Assembly: GCA_016218805.1 (NCBI GenBank) | Contig: JACRCW010000097.1 | Span: 1-51,891, forward strand | Direction of reading: 5' to 3' | Origin: Deltaproteobacteria bacterium | Lineage (GTDB): Bacteria; Myxococcota; JACRCW01 | DNA: 51,891 nt | The notes under the pieces: generated by a model | What the model saw: the letters and a program-made list of their open reading frames with translations, nothing else | What the model was told of the DNA's origin: nothing | The model's database searches: none | Made by a program: the position numbers and the translations under genes | Shown: positions 28,050 to 37,141 of the stretch, piece by piece | How the letters are laid out: every line of letters begins with the position of its first letter | Position numbering within the stretch: position 1 is the stretch's first letter

Positions 28050-28670
28050 TCACTCCTCTTCCTCTTCCTCCACGGCCTTCTTCTTCTTCTTCTTCTTCTT
28101 GCTCTTCTTCTTGTCGGACTTCTCGCTGACGCCACCGGCCGCCACGGAGTCTGAATACGCGAACTGCAGCGCACGCGGAAACACCCAGAACGAGAAGTAG
28201 TTCACGACGACAAGCGACAACAGGAACGGGATGCCCCCAAGCACCCAGCCCACGTACGGGACCATCCAGAAGATCATGAACGGCAGCCACAACCACGCCA
28301 CCACGGTGGCGGCAATGCCAAGCGTTCTGGCCGCCGGGGGCGCTTCAATGTCCTCGTACGCAAATGACGGCGCCCACAGGTGGCCCCCAAGCTCCGCGAA
28401 CAGGCCGCCCACCAGGTGCTCCAGGACGCGCCCGTCCTGGACCTCCTCGGCAACGTCCGGACCGCTGAACAGCAACGACATCTTGACGTAGTCAAGCGCG
28501 CCCTTTTCGCCGTCGTCCTCGTTTTCGCTTTCATCCTCATCACGCGACTTCTTGACCGATTGGATTCCGTGCGCTCCGTCCGCCGGCGCCACCAATGGCA
28601 CCGGCGCTACGGCGGGAGAAGCAGGCAGTAGGAACAGGCCCGAGCTGAACAGCATTGACGCAGCAAGCAT
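28050..28670 (-). CDS. Membrane protein with a Lys/Glu block tail, unknown function
   Basis: 206 residues from ATG 28670; GGAG sits 5 bp upstream, favouring it over the GTG at 28676. It has an N-terminal signal-like helix, an acidic segment (RDEDESENEDDGE), two long hydrophobic segments (TVVAWLWLPFMIFWMVPYVGWVLGG and PFLLSLVVVNYFSFWVF) and a tail of consecutive Lys then Glu residues. The codon usage is less GC-rich than in the neighbours. No family recognised. Confidence 0.65.
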   Translation of the reverse strand: MLAASMLFSSGLFLLPASPAVAPVPLVAPADGAHGIQSVKKSRDEDESENEDDGEKGALDYVKMSLLFSGPDVAEEVQDGRVLEHLVGGLFAELGGHLWAPSFAYEDIEAPPAARTLGIAATVVAWLWLPFMIFWMVPYVGWVLGGIPFLLSLVVVNYFSFWVFPRALQFAYSDSVAAGGVSEKSDKKKSKKKKKKKKAVEEEEEE

Positions 28671-28890
28671 GAGCACTCCGTTGATGAGGGGCTTTCATTC
28701 GCTTAACAACGACGCCGCGGATTGATCAAGCCGCTCAGACCTGTGCGTTGTGCACGGCTGTGCACGGCCCACTGAGGGATGACGCAATCGCGGTCCCCGG
28801 CGGTGCCATCCAGCCCGGTGACCATGAGAAATCCTCAGGGGCCTGCTTCCGCGCATGGGGACGCGTATAGGTATGGAGACGAGGAGCCCC

Positions 28891-29241
28891 ATGCCGAAGC
28901 ACAGAATCTTCACGACGTCCTTTGCCAGCGTGTACCCCCTCTACGTCCAGAAGGCGGAGAAGAAGGGGCGCAAGAAAGGGGAAGTGGACGACGTCATCCG
29001 CTGGCTGACGGGCTACAGCCCCACAGCGCTGGCGGAGCAGATTGAGAGGGAAAAGGACTTTGAGGCGTTCTTCCACGAGGCGCCCGCGATCAATCCCAAC
29101 GCGGGCAAGATCACCGGCGTGGTGTGCGGTGTCCGCATTGAGGAGCTCACGGACCCGCTGATGCGCAACATCCGTTGCCTGGACAAACTTGTGGACGAAC
29201 TGGCCAAGGGCCGGCCCATGGAGAAGATCCTGCGGAAGTAG
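28891..29241 (+). CDS. DUF2200 family protein
   Basis: 116 residues from ATG 28891. The sequence [39 protein letters not shown] is characteristic of DUF2200, a small cytoplasmic family of unknown function, and the length fits. The 214-bp gap before it (28677-28890) shows nothing recognisable. Confidence 0.88.
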   Translation: MPKHRIFTTSFASVYPLYVQKAEKKGRKKGEVDDVIRWLTGYSPTALAEQIEREKDFEAFFHEAPAINPNAGKITGVVCGVRIEELTDPLMRNIRCLDKLVDELAKGRPMEKILRK

Positions 29242-29259
29242 GCCGACCCTTGGGCGCGG

Positions 29260-29706
29260 TTACGGGTTGATTTCGGGCTCAACCAGCTTGACCAGCATGG
29301 CCAGCGACTCCTGCCACCCGAGGTAACACATCTCGACGGGTATCGCTTCGGGGATGCCTTCCTGCGTGACGGTCAGGTCCGTCCCGCAAGAGACGGCCCT
29401 GAACACCGCCGTCGTCTGCATCGTCCCGGGCAGCTTCGGGTCGTCAAAGCGGTCGGTGTACCGGAGGCGCTCGTTGGGGACGAGCTCCAGGTATTCTCCG
29501 CCGAACTTGTCACTCTGCTGCGTGGTGAAGTTGGTGAAGGCCATCCTGAACGTCCCGCCCACGCGCGCATCCAGGTGCTCCACCGTCCCGTAGAACCCGT
29601 TGGGCGGCAGCCAGCGCGCCAGCGCGCCCGCCGTCACAAACGCCCGGTAGACCCGCTCCGGCGGTGCACGCAGCACACGGTGAAGTCGAACATGTCCTCC
29701 CGGCAT
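29260..29706 (-). CDS. SRPBCC / AHSA1-like START-fold protein
   Basis: 148 residues from ATG 29706. APPERVYRAFVTAGALARWLPPNGF, GGTFRMAF and YLGWQESLAMLVKLVEPE are typical of the AHSA1-like ligand-binding family, whose members bind small hydrophobic molecules. The ligand is unknown. It is the last gene before the cas operon, in the same orientation but not linked to it. Confidence 0.85.
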   Translation of the reverse strand: MPGGHVRLHRVLRAPPERVYRAFVTAGALARWLPPNGFYGTVEHLDARVGGTFRMAFTNFTTQQSDKFGGEYLELVPNERLRYTDRFDDPKLPGTMQTTAVFRAVSCGTDLTVTQEGIPEAIPVEMCYLGWQESLAMLVKLVEPEINP

Positions 29707-29848
29707 GGTTGGGTCCTTTCTGCGGTGGATTGGTGTGCGGCCCACCGCGCTGAGGGAGTAACCGTTGTGAGGCGGTCCGGCAGGCGGCGTTGCCGCCCCC
29801 AACCGGGGTCCAACCGGGGGGCACTCGTGGGCTAAGGGAAAGGGTGGG

Positions 29849-30556
29849 TCACGCCGCTGCCGGTGAGTGCGGTGTCCACGTCCATGCGGATTCCGGTGGC
29901 ACCTGCTGCGGTCCCGTTGGGGCGTACAGGCGCGTTACCGTGCGACTGCTGTCATTGCGGTCGATCGCGACGGTCAACCGGCAGCTACCCTGGCGTGCGG
30001 GCGCGTCGGGGGCGAGTGGCTCGTACCAGCGCGTCGGAGGCGGCTCCGGCACAACATCAACGCGGTCAAGGAGCAGGTTGTTGTCCCCCGCGAACGGGAG
30101 ACCGTAGCGGTCACCGGCCAGCTCCCCGCGCAGGCCCTTCACCACGCGGTCCAAGACCACGGAATCCGTGCCGCGGACGCCGATGATGCAATCCATGTCC
30201 ACCAACAACTCCCTGCGTGTTGGCGCGATCCAGTACTTGGCCCCGTGTGTGCCCTTCGCCAGGGCCTTGCCGCTGTCCCCGACCGGGTATGTATGGAGTT
30301 GCTGGTAGAGGGAGCCGACCACACCCGCATGGTCGGGCCCTGAGCCCACCACAATGCACAACGGAGGTGCCTCAGGGTTCACCAGCGTGGTGACCCCGGA
30401 GGAATCGCCGCGGGTCTCCAGGGCCGCGAAGTTGAGCACCATGCCCCACGCCGCGCTGTGCGGAATCACGGGGCTGGTTGCCCGCCATACTCCCGCTTGC
30501 ATCCACCGGAACGCCGCGAACGGCGCCCTGATGCGCAGCCAAAGCGGCTGGTTCAC
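29849..30556 (-). CDS. cas5: Cas5 (Cmx5/DevS), type I MYXAN Cascade subunit
   Basis: 235 residues from the GTG at 30556, which overlaps the cas7 stop as GTGA. The start WLRIRAPFAAFRWMQAGVW and the following SPVIPHSAAWGMVLNFAA match Cas5 of the dev type. It is a RAMP-fold subunit expected to bind the 5' handle of the crRNA in the effector complex. DevS in Myxococcus also takes part in repression of its own operon, which is knowledge from that species, not seen here. It is the last gene of the operon. Confidence 0.92.
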   Translation of the reverse strand: MNQPLWLRIRAPFAAFRWMQAGVWRATSPVIPHSAAWGMVLNFAALETRGDSSGVTTLVNPEAPPLCIVVGSGPDHAGVVGSLYQQLHTYPVGDSGKALAKGTHGAKYWIAPTRRELLVDMDCIIGVRGTDSVVLDRVVKGLRGELAGDRYGLPFAGDNNLLLDRVDVVPEPPPTRWYEPLAPDAPARQGSCRLTVAIDRNDSSRTVTRLYAPTGPQQVPPESAWTWTPHSPAAA

Positions 30557-31476
30557 GGTTTCACCCCGAGTGCCTCCTCGGACACCTCCGCAAGGAGCGC
30601 CTGCGGGTTCTCGTTCAGGTGGGCTCCCCACGCGGCGAGGTTGTCCCGGGTCTCTTTGTCCAACTGCCGCACCACCTCGCCGCCAAACCAGAACTCCTTG
30701 GGCGGCAGGTCCTTCGCTTCCTTGGTAATCCGCTTCATCTCGGCGAACTTGCCATCCGCGGTGAACGCGTACGTCTGGTAACCGGCAACGAGCTGGGGCG
30801 ACAGCCGCATGATGATGCTGCGCGGGGCGAACTCGAAGTAGCTGCGGGCGTGACCGCCCGCGACGTTCGTGAGTTCCCCGATGGCCTTCAGCAGCTTCGC
30901 GGTCCACTCCTTCTGGTCCCTCGAGCCGCTGCAGTCCTGCATGGCAAGCGCAAAGGGATACTGAAAGGCGGTGTCACTCACCTCGCGGTGCAGCAGCGCG
31001 GACGTGCTGGAGTTCTTCCAGGGACTGTCGCCCGCGTTCATGGGGGACTGGTGAAAGGTGGCATTGAACCGGTACGGATTGAGAGCGACCGCGAGATTCA
31101 TGCGGAGCACGCTGTCCCTCTTGGCCGGCTTTCCCTTGTTCTTCTTCACGGCATCCTGGTCAGCCACAAGGAACCCGAACAAGAAGTCATCTGCGAACTT
31201 GGCAGCATCCGGAAACGACTTGAACTCAACGGCGAGTTGGTCCTCCTGCTCCAGGCGCCGACGGTTCATGGACAATCCGTAGCCAGCGAGGATCTCCCTG
31301 AGCGCATTCCGCATCGCCTCCGGGCTGACGACGCCGTACTCCAGACTATCCCGGGTGATTCGCTGGATGACCGTGCGGTTCAGTTCACTTTCGCCGTGAT
31401 AGTTGGAACTCGGCGCGGCATACGTCAGCACCGTTCCGAACAGGTTCAACTTGGTCTTGTCGTTCTGCGTGGTCAT
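30553..31476 (-). CDS. cas7: Cas7 (Cst2/DevR family), Cascade backbone
   Basis: 307 residues from ATG 31476, with AAAGGAG just upstream. LNLFGTVLTYAAPSSNYHGESELNRTVIQRIT and the later YFEFAPRSIIMRLSPQLVAGYQTYAF are typical of the Cas7/DevR autoregulator family, which forms the helical backbone along the crRNA. The longer open frame to 31605 extends into cas8 and is not used. The 11-bp gap to cas8 is the loosest junction in the operon. Confidence 0.93.
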   Translation of the reverse strand: MTTQNDKTKLNLFGTVLTYAAPSSNYHGESELNRTVIQRITRDSLEYGVVSPEAMRNALREILAGYGLSMNRRRLEQEDQLAVEFKSFPDAAKFADDFLFGFLVADQDAVKKNKGKPAKRDSVLRMNLAVALNPYRFNATFHQSPMNAGDSPWKNSSTSALLHREVSDTAFQYPFALAMQDCSGSRDQKEWTAKLLKAIGELTNVAGGHARSYFEFAPRSIIMRLSPQLVAGYQTYAFTADGKFAEMKRITKEAKDLPPKEFWFGGEVVRQLDKETRDNLAAWGAHLNENPQALLAEVSEEALGVKP

Positions 31477-31487
31477 GTCGGCTCCTT

Positions 31488-33146
31488 TCAGGCGCGGGCG
31501 CTGAGCGCCAGCATGGTGAGGGTGCGGATGGTGTCGGGGTCGCGCAGCAAGGCGCGCGAGAGCCGGAGAAAGTCCTCCTCCGGAAGGAACTGAGGAACGC
31601 TGCACAGCGTGCTGGTGAAGTACTCTGCGAAGTCCTTCCCTGAGCGCGAGCGACAGGCAAGGAAGGCATCGAGCGCTATCTTCTGTTTCTTCTCATTGTA
31701 CTCGGCCTTCTTGGCGTCGTTCCCCTTCACATCCTCCCAACGAAGACCGTACTTGGAGGCCAACCGCCGCAACAGGTAGGCGCCCACCATGCGGTAGGCG
31801 AGGACTTCTTCCGTGGCGGTTTCCTTGGCGCCGTCATTCTGCGTGGTGGGGTCCATGGGTTCCTCGTCTGGCCGGACGTTGGCGCCGGCGGCCTTGAACG
31901 CTTCCCGCGCGTCATGCGGGAAGCGTTCCTTGGGTGAAAAGAAGACATGCTGCGGGAGCGTCCGGAACACAGGCAGGAACGCCGTGTACCAGGGCTTCCG
32001 GTCAATCAGGTTCTTCAACCGCTGCCGGCGAAAGAATGGGTTCCAGTAGGTGCCCTTGAACTGAGCGTATTGGTTGACCGCAAGCGGGTCCGGAACGACA
32101 CGGGCCAGTCCCCGCACGCGCACGTTGTTGCCCTGTTTCTCAACATGGACAACATCGATCGCCTGAACACAGGCCAGCCCGGCGGAGGCCTTGCCGATCT
32201 GCTCAGCAACCAGCGCCAGGCGCTGGAGCGTGTCCATCCCTGATTCCAATGGGAGGTCCACCAGGGCGCCGCGAGGGCGATATCCAGCTTTCTCTTTGGC
32301 GCGGGCACACATCATTGGCCCAAACGATGCGCAGAACCCCTCAAGGTCGCAGACGTCCGGGAACGCGACGGCGAAGCCAGAGAATTCGTTCTTTCCGTCA
32401 TGAGGATCCACCGTTACAGGAACATGGATCTGAATAGCAAACGGCCAGAAATGAAGGAGGAACTGGCGTTTGACGATGTCCTTCACACCGACATTCTCAG
32501 CGGTCTTTGCCTGCGCACCGAGAAAGAATGTGCTCGGCAACTCAATCGCCTGAGAAGGATGCAGCGCCAGGGCCTCGTAGAGCTCGGCGGCGTCTTTGTA
32601 CGGCTTGCCTTCGCCACGCTCCTCATAGGGCAGCCGCTGGGCCGGAATCCCGCGAAGCACTCCCCACAGCAGGTCACGCCACAACTTCACCCACAGACCG
32701 TTCTTGCCCTCCAGCGTGGGGTCCAACTCCCTGACCACGGCGCCATCCGGAACTGTCACCGGGTAGACGTAGAACGTCTTCTCAACCTCCTTGCCGCGCT
32801 TGTCGGTAACCTTGCGCTGCTCCGTACGTAGCGGCTCCTTGATGTTCTTGGCCTTGTCCTTCCATGGCTTCTCAACCGATTGCTCCTCCTCAGACGCGGC
32901 ATAGACCGCGTCCATCAACGCTTGCATTCCAGCGGCGTCGCACCTGAGCATGGCGGCATGGGCGGTCACCGAGAACTCGAGCGTCCCTGTATGCTCCTGC
33001 CGTCCCACCCATTCGGCCATCAGAACCAGCCCGGCAAGGCCGGCCCTGTGCTGTGACGTGGGAAGTTCCTCCAACGTCCATGTCACCTCCAGCACCGCCG
33101 GCAGGACCGCCTTGGCCTTGGTCTTCCTGGCAGCCTTCGCAGCCAT
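31488..33146 (-). CDS. cas8: Cas8 large subunit (Cmx8-like)
   Basis: 552 residues. The ATG at 33146 is preferred over the GTG at 33149 because AAGGGAG is 6 bp before it and it makes a TGATG overlap with the cas3 stop. The N-terminal TWTLEELPTSQHRAGLAGLVLMAEW matches the MYXAN Cmx8 large subunit as I remember it. The length fits, and the position between cas3 and cas7 is the usual one. The large subunit recognises the PAM and recruits Cas3. A Cmx1/DevT-type Cas8a is the alternative label. Confidence 0.85.
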   Translation of the reverse strand: MAAKAARKTKAKAVLPAVLEVTWTLEELPTSQHRAGLAGLVLMAEWVGRQEHTGTLEFSVTAHAAMLRCDAAGMQALMDAVYAASEEEQSVEKPWKDKAKNIKEPLRTEQRKVTDKRGKEVEKTFYVYPVTVPDGAVVRELDPTLEGKNGLWVKLWRDLLWGVLRGIPAQRLPYEERGEGKPYKDAAELYEALALHPSQAIELPSTFFLGAQAKTAENVGVKDIVKRQFLLHFWPFAIQIHVPVTVDPHDGKNEFSGFAVAFPDVCDLEGFCASFGPMMCARAKEKAGYRPRGALVDLPLESGMDTLQRLALVAEQIGKASAGLACVQAIDVVHVEKQGNNVRVRGLARVVPDPLAVNQYAQFKGTYWNPFFRRQRLKNLIDRKPWYTAFLPVFRTLPQHVFFSPKERFPHDAREAFKAAGANVRPDEEPMDPTTQNDGAKETATEEVLAYRMVGAYLLRRLASKYGLRWEDVKGNDAKKAEYNEKKQKIALDAFLACRSRSGKDFAEYFTSTLCSVPQFLPEEDFLRLSRALLRDPDTIRTLTMLALSARA

Positions 33147-34144
33147 CACGTGCTCCCTTCCACGATGAATCCCAGTTCCGTCGAATACCGTTCATCCGGG
33201 ATGATCCGAAGGTATGCGGGGAAGTCGGGCTCATCCGACCTCGCTCCAGCGCGTGCGGGTACCGGGATAATCCACTCAACCAGCGGCTTGCGCGCCCTTG
33301 CCGCCGAAACCACCGCCGGCACATCCCGCTGCCAGACGGCGCTCTCACCAAACGCATCCTCGTCACGGAAGCTGCCGGGAATGGCGTAGATGCCGCTGTC
33401 CAGGAACGTGGCGCCCGGACGGACAACGCCCTCACGGGTACCGAGTTTCTCGAGCGCCTCCGCCAAGTCGCGCTGGGACAGCCCCTCATCAGGGAGCGCG
33501 GCCAGCATGCGCTCCGCGTCCGAGATGTCCTCCTTCTGGTAGGGCAGCACCTTCTCCGGTGCATACACGATCAGTTCTGCCTGGAAGCCCGCGGGCTTTC
33601 CCTTGGTGTGGCGGTTGGCCCGTCCGAACCGCTGAACCAGCGAGGACCCCGGTGCCAGCTCCGTGACGAGGACATCCGCATCCAGGTCGAGACTCATCTC
33701 ACAGACCTGCGTCGTGACCGCGATGGCCGGCGCTGCGCCGGTCTTGAACGCGGCAACAACCTCGGCATGCCGGCGCTTGCGGTCTAACAGGCGGAACCGG
33801 CTGTGGTAGCAGAGCGGCCGTGACCCGGTCCGCGCCGCCAGTGCGGCAACCTGGGCCTGGCATCGGCCGACGGTGTTGACCACCCACAGCACGCGCTTGC
33901 CTGCCTCATGCGCGCGCACTGCGTGGTCCAACGCCTCCTCGGCTGCCCGTACGTGGCTCCGGCGATACCGCGGATGCGCCTCCGCAGCCGCCAGATCCTC
34001 AAGCTCCGAGCGCTCCTGCTCATCCGGGAAGACCTTCAGGCCCACCTCCTCCAGTTGCTTGCGTCTTGACGGCACCAGCGTGGCCGTCATGCACAGCACT
34101 GGAACGTCAAACCGCCGGAGGAACGCGACCAGGTTACGGAACAT
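33146..34144 (-). CDS. cas3: Cas3 helicase, C-terminal part (after frame change)
   Basis: 332 residues from ATG 34144. It opens with MFRNLVAFLRRFDVPVLCMTATL, which contains helicase motif III (TAT), and continues with RVLWVVNTVGRCQ, LDRKRR, VTTQVCEMSLDLDADVLVTE and LVQRFGRANRH (motifs IV-VI of Cas3). It is in the +1 frame relative to the upstream ORF and overlaps it by 11 bp. A one-base deletion in GGCCATG would join the two as one normal Cas3. Either cas3 is frameshifted, or the halves are translated separately from this ATG. Confidence 0.85.
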   Translation of the reverse strand: MFRNLVAFLRRFDVPVLCMTATLVPSRRKQLEEVGLKVFPDEQERSELEDLAAAEAHPRYRRSHVRAAEEALDHAVRAHEAGKRVLWVVNTVGRCQAQVAALAARTGSRPLCYHSRFRLLDRKRRHAEVVAAFKTGAAPAIAVTTQVCEMSLDLDADVLVTELAPGSSLVQRFGRANRHTKGKPAGFQAELIVYAPEKVLPYQKEDISDAERMLAALPDEGLSQRDLAEALEKLGTREGVVRPGATFLDSGIYAIPGSFRDEDAFGESAVWQRDVPAVVSAARARKPLVEWIIPVPARAGARSDEPDFPAYLRIIPDERYSTELGFIVEGST

Positions 34145-35504
34145 GGCCGGAGTCGAAGCTGTGCACCTCGTCGATGATCACCGCGGCATCGGCGAGGGCC
34201 GGCAGCAGGCACAGGCTCTCGTATCGGTGCTCCATGAAGGCCAGGAACTGGTCCACCGTAGCGCTGAAGTAGCGGCGGTTCCAAAGACCCAAGGCGAACA
34301 GCCGCGCCGCCGACTCATCCACGTAGTTCTTGCCGGCCGTGGCGTCGGACGGGTTCTCTTGCATTCCGGCGAGCTCGTAGGCGGCGCTCCCGTGCAGAAG
34401 CATGGCTCGGTCCTCGGGCGCGTGACCCACGTAGTCGCGGAATCCCTCGGTCGCCGTTCCACGCGTGGGATAGAGGAAGATGACCCTGCCAAGCGGACGG
34501 CTTGCCAACTGGCTCTTTGCCCAACGGTAGGCGGCCAGCGTCTTGCCTGAGCCACAACTTGCCAACAGCAACGCGCGGGACGGCTGCTCCGCAGCCAGGT
34601 CCTGGAATCGGTGCCACTCGAATGGCCGGCCCGAATGCGCGGACAGCTCCGCAGCGCGCGGTTCGAGGATCTCACGGTCGACGTCCCGGGGACTGAGCGG
34701 GGGGGCGTGAACGACTGCCTCCACCCACGCGGAAATGGACTCGTCAACCCGAAAGAGGCCGCTGGCGACAGAATCCGCAACCACCAGTCCCGCCTTGGTG
34801 GCGAGCAGCAACGACTGCCGTAGGGGGTCCGTGGCGACCTTTCCCCCGAACCCGGTTCCGGTCCCTCGCCGCACTTCTTCCGCCAGGCGCAGGCCCGCAC
34901 CCAACGCGGTGTTCCACTCGGTGTCGGGCAGCGTCCTGTCCAGAGTCCCGCCGGGAAGCAGGGGCGGCGGTTCCAGGTTCGCGACTTCGGCGACCCGGGC
35001 GAGGATGCGCGCACAGTCCGGATGATTCAGGAAGACCTTGAGCCCGCCCGCACGGCGTGGCTCGCACCACTTGTCAGGCTCGCTGGGGCCAGCCTTGAGA
35101 TGATGTGACAGAACAGCGCCCGTCAACACGCCCAGGTCCAGCGCCGCGTTGGCGGCCAGCCACGCGTTCACCACCGGCAGTTGCAGTACCAGCGCGCTGA
35201 GGTGCTCGTGGCGGAAGTACTGCGTGAGGCCATGGGTACCGCGGGTCATCGCAACGAAGTCCGCGTTCGCTTTCCCCAGATCATGGAACAGTGCGGCGAC
35301 ACGGAGGTTGATCAGCCAGCGGCCGGCGTGGTGCTCCGGGATGCGGAAGAACCGGATCCACGCCTTTCCCCACCGGCCGTCGGGTCTGAAGATGAGCCGC
35401 GCAGCTTCGTCGGTCTCCAAGCAGTGCTGGGGCAGCGGAAGAACCGCCTGGTCGGCGCGGCGCGGGCTCTTGGCGGGCAGAAAGTCCACAATTCCCCCGG
35501 TCAT
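34134..35504 (-). CDS. cas3: Cas3 HD nuclease-helicase, N-terminal part (frame ends early)
   Basis: 456 residues from ATG 35504, which overlaps the cas6 stop as ATGA. It contains the HD nuclease (LFHDLGKAN with H74/D75, FRHEHLSAL at 98-106, LSHHLKAG at 132-139), helicase motif I SCGSGKT at 316-322 and motif II IIDEVH at 443-448. It stops 8 residues after the DEVH box. Motifs III-VI are in the next ORF. The HD and ATP-binding residues all look intact, so the lesion is only the frame change near 34140. Confidence 0.9.
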   Translation of the reverse strand: MTGGIVDFLPAKSPRRADQAVLPLPQHCLETDEAARLIFRPDGRWGKAWIRFFRIPEHHAGRWLINLRVAALFHDLGKANADFVAMTRGTHGLTQYFRHEHLSALVLQLPVVNAWLAANAALDLGVLTGAVLSHHLKAGPSEPDKWCEPRRAGGLKVFLNHPDCARILARVAEVANLEPPPLLPGGTLDRTLPDTEWNTALGAGLRLAEEVRRGTGTGFGGKVATDPLRQSLLLATKAGLVVADSVASGLFRVDESISAWVEAVVHAPPLSPRDVDREILEPRAAELSAHSGRPFEWHRFQDLAAEQPSRALLLASCGSGKTLAAYRWAKSQLASRPLGRVIFLYPTRGTATEGFRDYVGHAPEDRAMLLHGSAAYELAGMQENPSDATAGKNYVDESAARLFALGLWNRRYFSATVDQFLAFMEHRYESLCLLPALADAAVIIDEVHSFDSGHVP

Positions 35505-36136
35505 CCACGCGCAGGTTGAAAAAGGCCGGCTCCCATGTGGCGGCGGCCGCCAAGGCCATGCCGCTGGACAGCAAGGGACGCGGTGACCGTCAACCCGTCC
35601 AGCCCCACGGCGAACCCGACCACCTTCTTGCCGGCAATGGTCATGATCCGCCGTCCCTGTTTCACCTCTGGGACAACGACGTTGATGGACTGCGGGTCCT
35701 GCCCGAGGTCCGGAGTCGCGGCAAGCTGGACACGCAACGCATCAACGAACGTGGCGCGCTCCGTGTGGTTCTTGATGGTCACGATATGCGCCTTCAGCGC
35801 CGCCACCGGCCGAACCGGCCAGATGCGGGGCGGTAGCAGCGTGATGGTGTTGCCATCCAGTTCCAGCGTCTTGCCAATCAAGGACATCAGCCCGCCCAAC
35901 TCAGTCGGCCGGATGCGCAGGGTCACCGAGGAACCCGCCCGGAGCGTGAGATGACCGCGCTCTGTCTTGACCCCACGAATGGGGTGAACGCCGAGGGAGG
36001 TCATGGAGTGGAGCGCTGGAATAATGCGGCTGAGTGCGCTGAACAGCGCATACCCGTGGTCCAGCGGAACCTTGGCGCCCTGCACCGGGAACGCGACATC
36101 CACCACTTCTTCCGCGCCAGCACTGCTGTTGCTCAT
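35501..36136 (-). CDS. cas6: Cas6 (Cmx6) CRISPR RNA endoribonuclease
   Basis: 211 residues from ATG 36136, with GTAGGAGGGGAAAC ahead as a strong ribosome site. VDVAFPVQGAKVPLDHGYALFSALSRI at the start and the C-terminal glycine-rich loop GLGGRRHMGAGLFQP mark it as Cas6 of the MYXAN type. It should cut the repeat transcript 3' of its hairpin. First gene of the interference operon. The candidate operator at 36160-36178 lies 24 bp upstream of its start. Confidence 0.92.
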   Translation of the reverse strand: MSNSSAGAEEVVDVAFPVQGAKVPLDHGYALFSALSRIIPALHSMTSLGVHPIRGVKTERGHLTLRAGSSVTLRIRPTELGGLMSLIGKTLELDGNTITLLPPRIWPVRPVAALKAHIVTIKNHTERATFVDALRVQLAATPDLGQDPQSINVVVPEVKQGRRIMTIAGKKVVGFAVGLDGLTVTASLAVQRHGLGGRRHMGAGLFQPARG

Positions 36137-36159
36137 GTTTCCCCTCCTACCCGGGCGAC

Positions 36160-36178
36160 GTCTCACCTTGCATGAGAC
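36160..36178. promoter_or_regulatory. Candidate operator upstream of cas6: interrupted palindrome
   Basis: GTCTCACCTTGCATGAGAC has perfect 6-bp inverted arms (GTCTCA/TGAGAC) around 7 nt. The same element, with 15 of 19 bases identical, lies at 41960-41978 upstream of cas4-cas1. The distance to each start codon is nearly equal (23 and 22 bp between them). Likely a protein-binding site controlling both cas operons. Confidence 0.6.
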
Positions 36179-36353
36179 ATCCTCGTGGCAACGGACCCTA
36201 CGCACCACCGGGCCGCGCGCTCAACGTGTCCCCGCGGAAGCACCACCATGCCGATTCTGCGCAATCATTCTCCTTGCCAGGCTTTGCGGGGCCCTGGTAG
36301 AGACGCCGCGACATGAAGCTGGGCCGCATGGCCCAATGAGGGGAAACCAACCG

Positions 36354-37043
36354 ATGCGACTTCCATCCGAATCCGCGGCACCTCAGGAACGCGTGAGTTT
36401 CGGCCGCTACGTTTACACCCGTTTGAAGCGGGCCAAGTTGGAGGACCTGGCCCAGAACGTGGACGGCGCCAACAAGGCCGTGAAGGCCGCCGCCCGCGCC
36501 GTTGAAGACGCCAATGAGCCCGTGCAGGACGGGCAGGCCGTGCGTGATTCCATTGATGATGATCTTGATGATTCCGCCCAGAACTCGCGGCTTGCTCTCG
36601 GGAGCCGCTCGCTGCACGCAACCGACGAGTCGCCCTACAAGGACATCTTTCCCCGGGGAATCGAGTACTACACGGCGGCTCCGCAGGATAAGGAAGTCCA
36701 GGTTTTCAGCGAGTTCAAGCAGCGCCTGGAGACGCACCTCCCGGCGACCGATGCGGTCCGCACCACGACCGTTCCCCTGGTGACCCAGGGACTCACTGAC
36801 TACGCCGGCGCCATTGACTCCCTCACCAAGGCGCGCAACGCGCACGCCATCCTGAAGACCGCGTTGGAGACCGCTGAAGAGAGCTGGGGTCTGCTGATGG
36901 AGAAGACCTATGGCGCGTTGGTGGCGCGGTTCGGCAAGCGCAAAGCGGAGCGCTACTTCCCGCGCCGCAAGCGCGCGGAGGCCACGGAGAACGGCGGCGA
37001 AGCCAGCGAGACGCCCGTCCCCGGGACCACCACGCCGGGCTGA
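36354..37043 (+). CDS. Conserved-looking protein of unknown function in the cas cargo region
   Basis: 229 residues from ATG 36354 with GAGGGG upstream. It is rich in charged residues and Ala, helical throughout (KAVKAAARAVEDANEPVQDG, LTKARNAHAILKTALETAEESW), with a basic C-terminal stretch (RFGKRKAERYFPRRKR). No signal peptide or TM helix. No family recognised. It lies divergent from cas6 and shares its 217-bp upstream region. A nucleic-acid-binding role is possible from the basic end but is inference. Confidence 0.65.
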   Translation: MRLPSESAAPQERVSFGRYVYTRLKRAKLEDLAQNVDGANKAVKAAARAVEDANEPVQDGQAVRDSIDDDLDDSAQNSRLALGSRSLHATDESPYKDIFPRGIEYYTAAPQDKEVQVFSEFKQRLETHLPATDAVRTTTVPLVTQGLTDYAGAIDSLTKARNAHAILKTALETAEESWGLLMEKTYGALVARFGKRKAERYFPRRKRAEATENGGEASETPVPGTTTPG

Positions 37044-37141
37044 CCCGCGCGGGTGCCAGTCCCACCTCTGCCCACCCCCAGGAACGCGCCTGATGCGGGT
37101 GGACGGTGCCGCCAGGGAGGGCGGGAAAGCCAAGCCTCGGA

